DNA from: Proteles cristata cristata
Taxonomy: Eukaryota; Chordata; Mammalia; Carnivora; Hyaenidae
DNA length: 64,000 nt
Direction: 5' to 3'
Assembly: GCA_017311185.1 (NCBI GenBank)
Contig: JAESUZ010004140.1
Location: forward strand, 62,001-126,000
A model generated the notes under the pieces. That model searched no databases. It saw only the letters and a list, made by a program, of their open reading frames with translations, and was not told the DNA's origin. Numbering within the stretch: position 1 is the first letter of the stretch; every line of letters starts with the position of its first letter. Positions 60,961 to 64,000 of the stretch are shown here, piece after piece. A program made the position numbers and the translations under genes.

Positions 60961-60964
60961 CAAT

Positions 60965-61908
60965 TAATTACTTTGTAGTGAGAAATCACCATCATGAGAG
61001 CCGGAATACTCCTAGTCCATATATCTAACACACTCACTGACCAATATCAGAAACCAAAAGGTGGCAAAGTCAGGATTAAGGACACTTATAGAGTCTAATG
61101 TTGAATGGCAACTGGCTAGGACAGTATCACGTAACTGTCTCAGATAGCAAAGTCTCACCAATGGGGCTGGTACTATCAATCTGTTGGCCAAGGTTCTCTC
61201 TCTCCATAACATCCCTAGAAGGGGTCCAGACCTCATTCCCTCTGTGACTATGCTTTTTTCCCTTCCTTTGCATGATGAGATTGATAATCTCTCTTCTTTT
61301 TTAAATAGGCTACCCAGATACAGTCAGATTGTGCATATCTGAGATCTATTTTCTCTCTCTAAGATGACTCTGGGTATATATGGCTCAGCTCTCTTAGAAC
61401 AATCTTTCTCTCATTTACAAGTTTCAGGAGAATCCTCCTTGTATCGACTACGAACTGGCAGATAATCCCAAAAGAGCACTGTAGTTCAGAAGTGTAGTGG
61501 ATCACTTTCCTTTGGAACAATCAAAAAAGACTTTTTAGAGACGGTTGCATTTGATTTTGCCTTTGGTTCTGATAAGGCCAGATGGGCTATATCTTGGGAT
61601 ATTGGGGAGAAATGAGAACTTCTAACTAGAGCCAGTAGAGCAGGAGATGCAGGGTTGTGAAAAGCTTTAGATGCTAGGATGTAGAGTCTGGAATTCACCT
61701 AGAAGCAATGGGGAGGCAACAGGGAGGGACTCAGAGTGAGGGAAGCAACACTTTGAGAGTTGCATCCAGCAGATTAGCTTAGCTTCTGTGTATAGGAGAC
61801 AAGGTGGACAGAAGTAGGAGGAGGAGAAGAAGGCTCAGAGAGCTAGACAAGAATTAGGAGATGATTATTTTCAAATACAAACAGCCAGCTGAACAGACAT
61901 GATAGATA
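60965..61908. other. 5' flank, unassigned
   Basis: 61540-61830 (AAGGCCAGATGGGCTATATC, GGAATTCACCTAGAAGCAATGGG) may be another copy of the old dispersed family seen at 31745. The rest is unassigned. Confidence 0.3.
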
Positions 61909-61925
61909 AGAAATGTTTCCTTAGA

Positions 61926-62455
61926 TACAGAAATGTTGATGCATAGGAGCACATGGACCCCAATGTTCATAGCAGCACTCTCCACAATAGCTAAAACATG
62001 GAAAGAGCCTAAGTGTCCATCCCAACGGACGAATGGATCAAGAAGGTGTGGTTTATCTATACCATGGAATGCTACATGGCAATGAGAAACAATGAAATCT
62101 GACCATGTGTAGCAACATGGATGGACCTTGAGGGCGTTATGCTGAGCGAAATAAGTCAGGCAGAGAAGGACAAATATCATATGTTTGCACATATAGGAGG
62201 ATTAGGAGGAACTTGACAGAGGAACAAGGGGGAGTAGAAGGGGGAAATGGTGGGGGAAAGGGAGAGAGGCAAACTATGAGAGACTCTTGAATGCTGACAA
62301 AAACTGAGGACTGATGGATGTGGGGGGGAGATGGACATGGAGGAGGGCACTCATGGGGATGAGCACTGGGTGTTATGTGGAAACTAATTTGACAATAAAC
62401 TATTTGTAAAAATAAAATAAAATAAAATAAAATAAAATGAAATGCTAATAAAAAA
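61926..62455 (+). repeat. Young felid L1 3' end, 5'-truncated, with (AAAAT)n tail
   Basis: ORF2 end (AGCACTCTCCACAATAGC) then the 3' UTR shared with 58054-58422 in opposite orientation, and seven TAAAA units. Perfect 17-bp duplication AAGAAATGTTTCCTTAG at 61909-61925 and 62456-62472. Confidence 0.96.
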
Positions 62456-62472
62456 AAGAAATGTTTCCTTAG

Positions 62473-64000
62473 TCACTATAATGGTATAATATTATATCCA
62501 AATATATAAACAAATCATACTGATGCTTATTAAAAACTGACAAAAGCAAACAAAAAGAGCTTCATTTCTGAAGACATATTTACTAAGGCCGGGGGTGAGA
62601 TTTAAAATTGCCCCTTTGGGACAATACTATATTTCTCAAATGGCTTATTTTCTTCAATCACTAGGGGTTACAGTGGGTTCCGATGAACTGTCACACTCAA
62701 CTGGGTTAAGTTAAAGTAGTCTGAGATATTGGTCAGGTAGTGGTGACTTGGAAACCTTTTTGATCTAAAAAAAACAACTTCTATTGTAGTGGGATCCACC
62801 CTGTACCCCATAGGATTATTTGTCCAGCATTTCATTTATCACCCTAAAGGGTTGAGGTGAGGGGAAGGTAGGGCTGGTTTGGGATGGGGGATAGGGGACA
62901 GGCAGGTAGACTACTTATATCAAACCCATTTATATTTCAGTCTTTTTCCTACAGCCATTCTCCAGTGATCAAGTCGTGGAGGGAAGGGAGAGTGAGGTGG
63001 TTACATATGGGCGCCGCTATTGTTATGGTGGAAAATACTTTTTGATGAACAGTCATTTCCCTCCACTGCCAGAGGGTGTTGATAATGAGCAAATTACCTT
63101 TTACTCCCTCTGGTGTGGATGTGAAATTGGCTGTTAATAGAGTTGCTAATGCTACCGGGTTAGCATGTGATTGTTCTATTTTAAGCCAATTTAAGGTATA
63201 TTTGGGGAGTAGCCAATCAGACATGCTGCTAAGAATATGTGCCCAACTGCAGCATTTAATATCAAGAAACCTGCCTCACCCACAGATGTGGCTGTGAGCG
63301 GAAAGTGCTGAACATGCCGTCATTAACATGAAATGTTTTAATACAATGTCTTTTTTCCTTTGTAGGTACAAGAATGGTCTCATTAGACAAATACCAAATG
63401 TTTGCAACATAGGATGGGGCCCATTTCAAACCCCAATAATATGAAATGCTATCAGCCAATGATGTACTTTGCTTAATCTAACAATGGGTTAATATCGGTC
63501 ATTTCATTACTGCTCGTTATGCAGTGAAAGCTTACTAGAAAATGAAATGTTCAGAAATTAGTTGAAAGGAGCAAAAAAGGTGAGAGATTTTACTGAGTTA
63601 TATGCTCAATTGGGCTAATTAAAGGCACAGATGCATTAGTAGGTTATGGGAACATCTCTGATTTCTAAAGATGCTTGCCTAGAGGGGGATGGTGTATTCT
63701 CTCATATATGGCATTGTGAGCCTCATGGGAAAGAAGTACAGATTTCCTCTCTTACATTCCCCGGGGCTGTCTCCCCATAGTACCTATTACCACCTGGCAC
63801 CTGGTGGCTGAACTGAGTGTATCACTTGGGGAAGTTTCTTGATTAAATAGAAAACTCTTGAACAAAGCACTGTTGATTTGTGATTTTTGTGTTTTATTGG
63901 CTTTTCTTGTTTTAAATGTAAAACTCATTAACTACCACAAAGAATGAAACAGGTATGAAGGATGGAAAATAAAATTCAACCGATGTGATACAGAAAGGTA
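62473..64000. other. Repeat-free right end, candidate conserved non-coding DNA
   Basis: About 1.5 kb with no recognised repeat. AT-rich but complex, with homeodomain-like TAATTA/CTAATTAAAG (63618-63627), an AGCCAATCAG CCAAT-type site (63211-63220) and several ACAATG motifs. No exon with splice sites was found. In human the interval between PMFBP1 and ZFHX3 is gene-poor, where such elements are common. Confidence 0.3.

Noticed and set aside
61854..62192. 112-codon minus-strand frame
   Set aside because: Antisense of a young L1 3' end; the same reading appears at 58345-58578 in the inverted copy.
62949..63459. Two minus-strand frames of 91 and 65 codons at the right edge
   Set aside because: No family resemblance, no convincing splice sites or start context. 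The region looks non-coding.

Overview
This window is nuclear DNA from a cat-family (felid) carnivore. Two observations support that. About 20 copies of the carnivore tRNA-Lys-derived SINE are present, with the felid-type body, A and B boxes and target-site duplications, and there are several young 5'-truncated L1 copies of the felid 3'-end type. There are no operons, no ribosome-binding sites and no intact long ORFs. Coding information is split into short exons with GT-AG junctions.

The one recognisable gene is PMFBP1 (polyamine-modulated factor 1 binding protein 1), on the minus strand. It encodes a long coiled-coil protein of the sperm head-tail coupling apparatus. I could place 19 confident coding exons between 44557 (5' side) and 790 (3' side). 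All have GT-AG boundaries and their phases join without a break. A candidate 5' coding exon lies at 49807-50044, and a candidate terminal exon at 1-54 carries a minus-strand AATAAA at the very window edge. Joined, the exons give about 1085 residues from the upstream ATG, or about 1019 from the first Met of exon 2. From memory the human protein is about 1007 residues, so the N-terminus is the least certain part.

Layout: 1-5961 holds the C-terminal exons 21 to 15. 5962-11003 is a 5 kb repeat-rich intron. 11004-16809 is a dense cluster of seven exons. 16810-29881 holds exons 7 to 4 between L1/SINE-rich introns. 29882-44557 has only two small exons in very long introns. 44558-50044 is intron 1 plus the candidate first coding exon. 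50045-64000 is the 5' flank or untranslated 5' portion: a dense SINE cluster (50.15-51.71 kb), a CpG-richer block (54.6-55.7 kb), LTR, L1 and L2 repeats, and a repeat-free stretch at the right end that reads like conserved non-coding DNA. In human, PMFBP1 lies between DHX38 (its 3' side) and ZFHX3 (its 5' side, across a gene-poor interval). The same order is expected here but neither neighbour is visible.

I see no undescribed multi-gene system. The points worth a second look are the N-terminal exon with its overlapping upstream ORF, the three exons that are exactly eight heptads long, the young SINE subfamily, the serial insertions into one target site, two fresh short tandem duplications, the CpG-rich block and the candidate non-coding conserved region.
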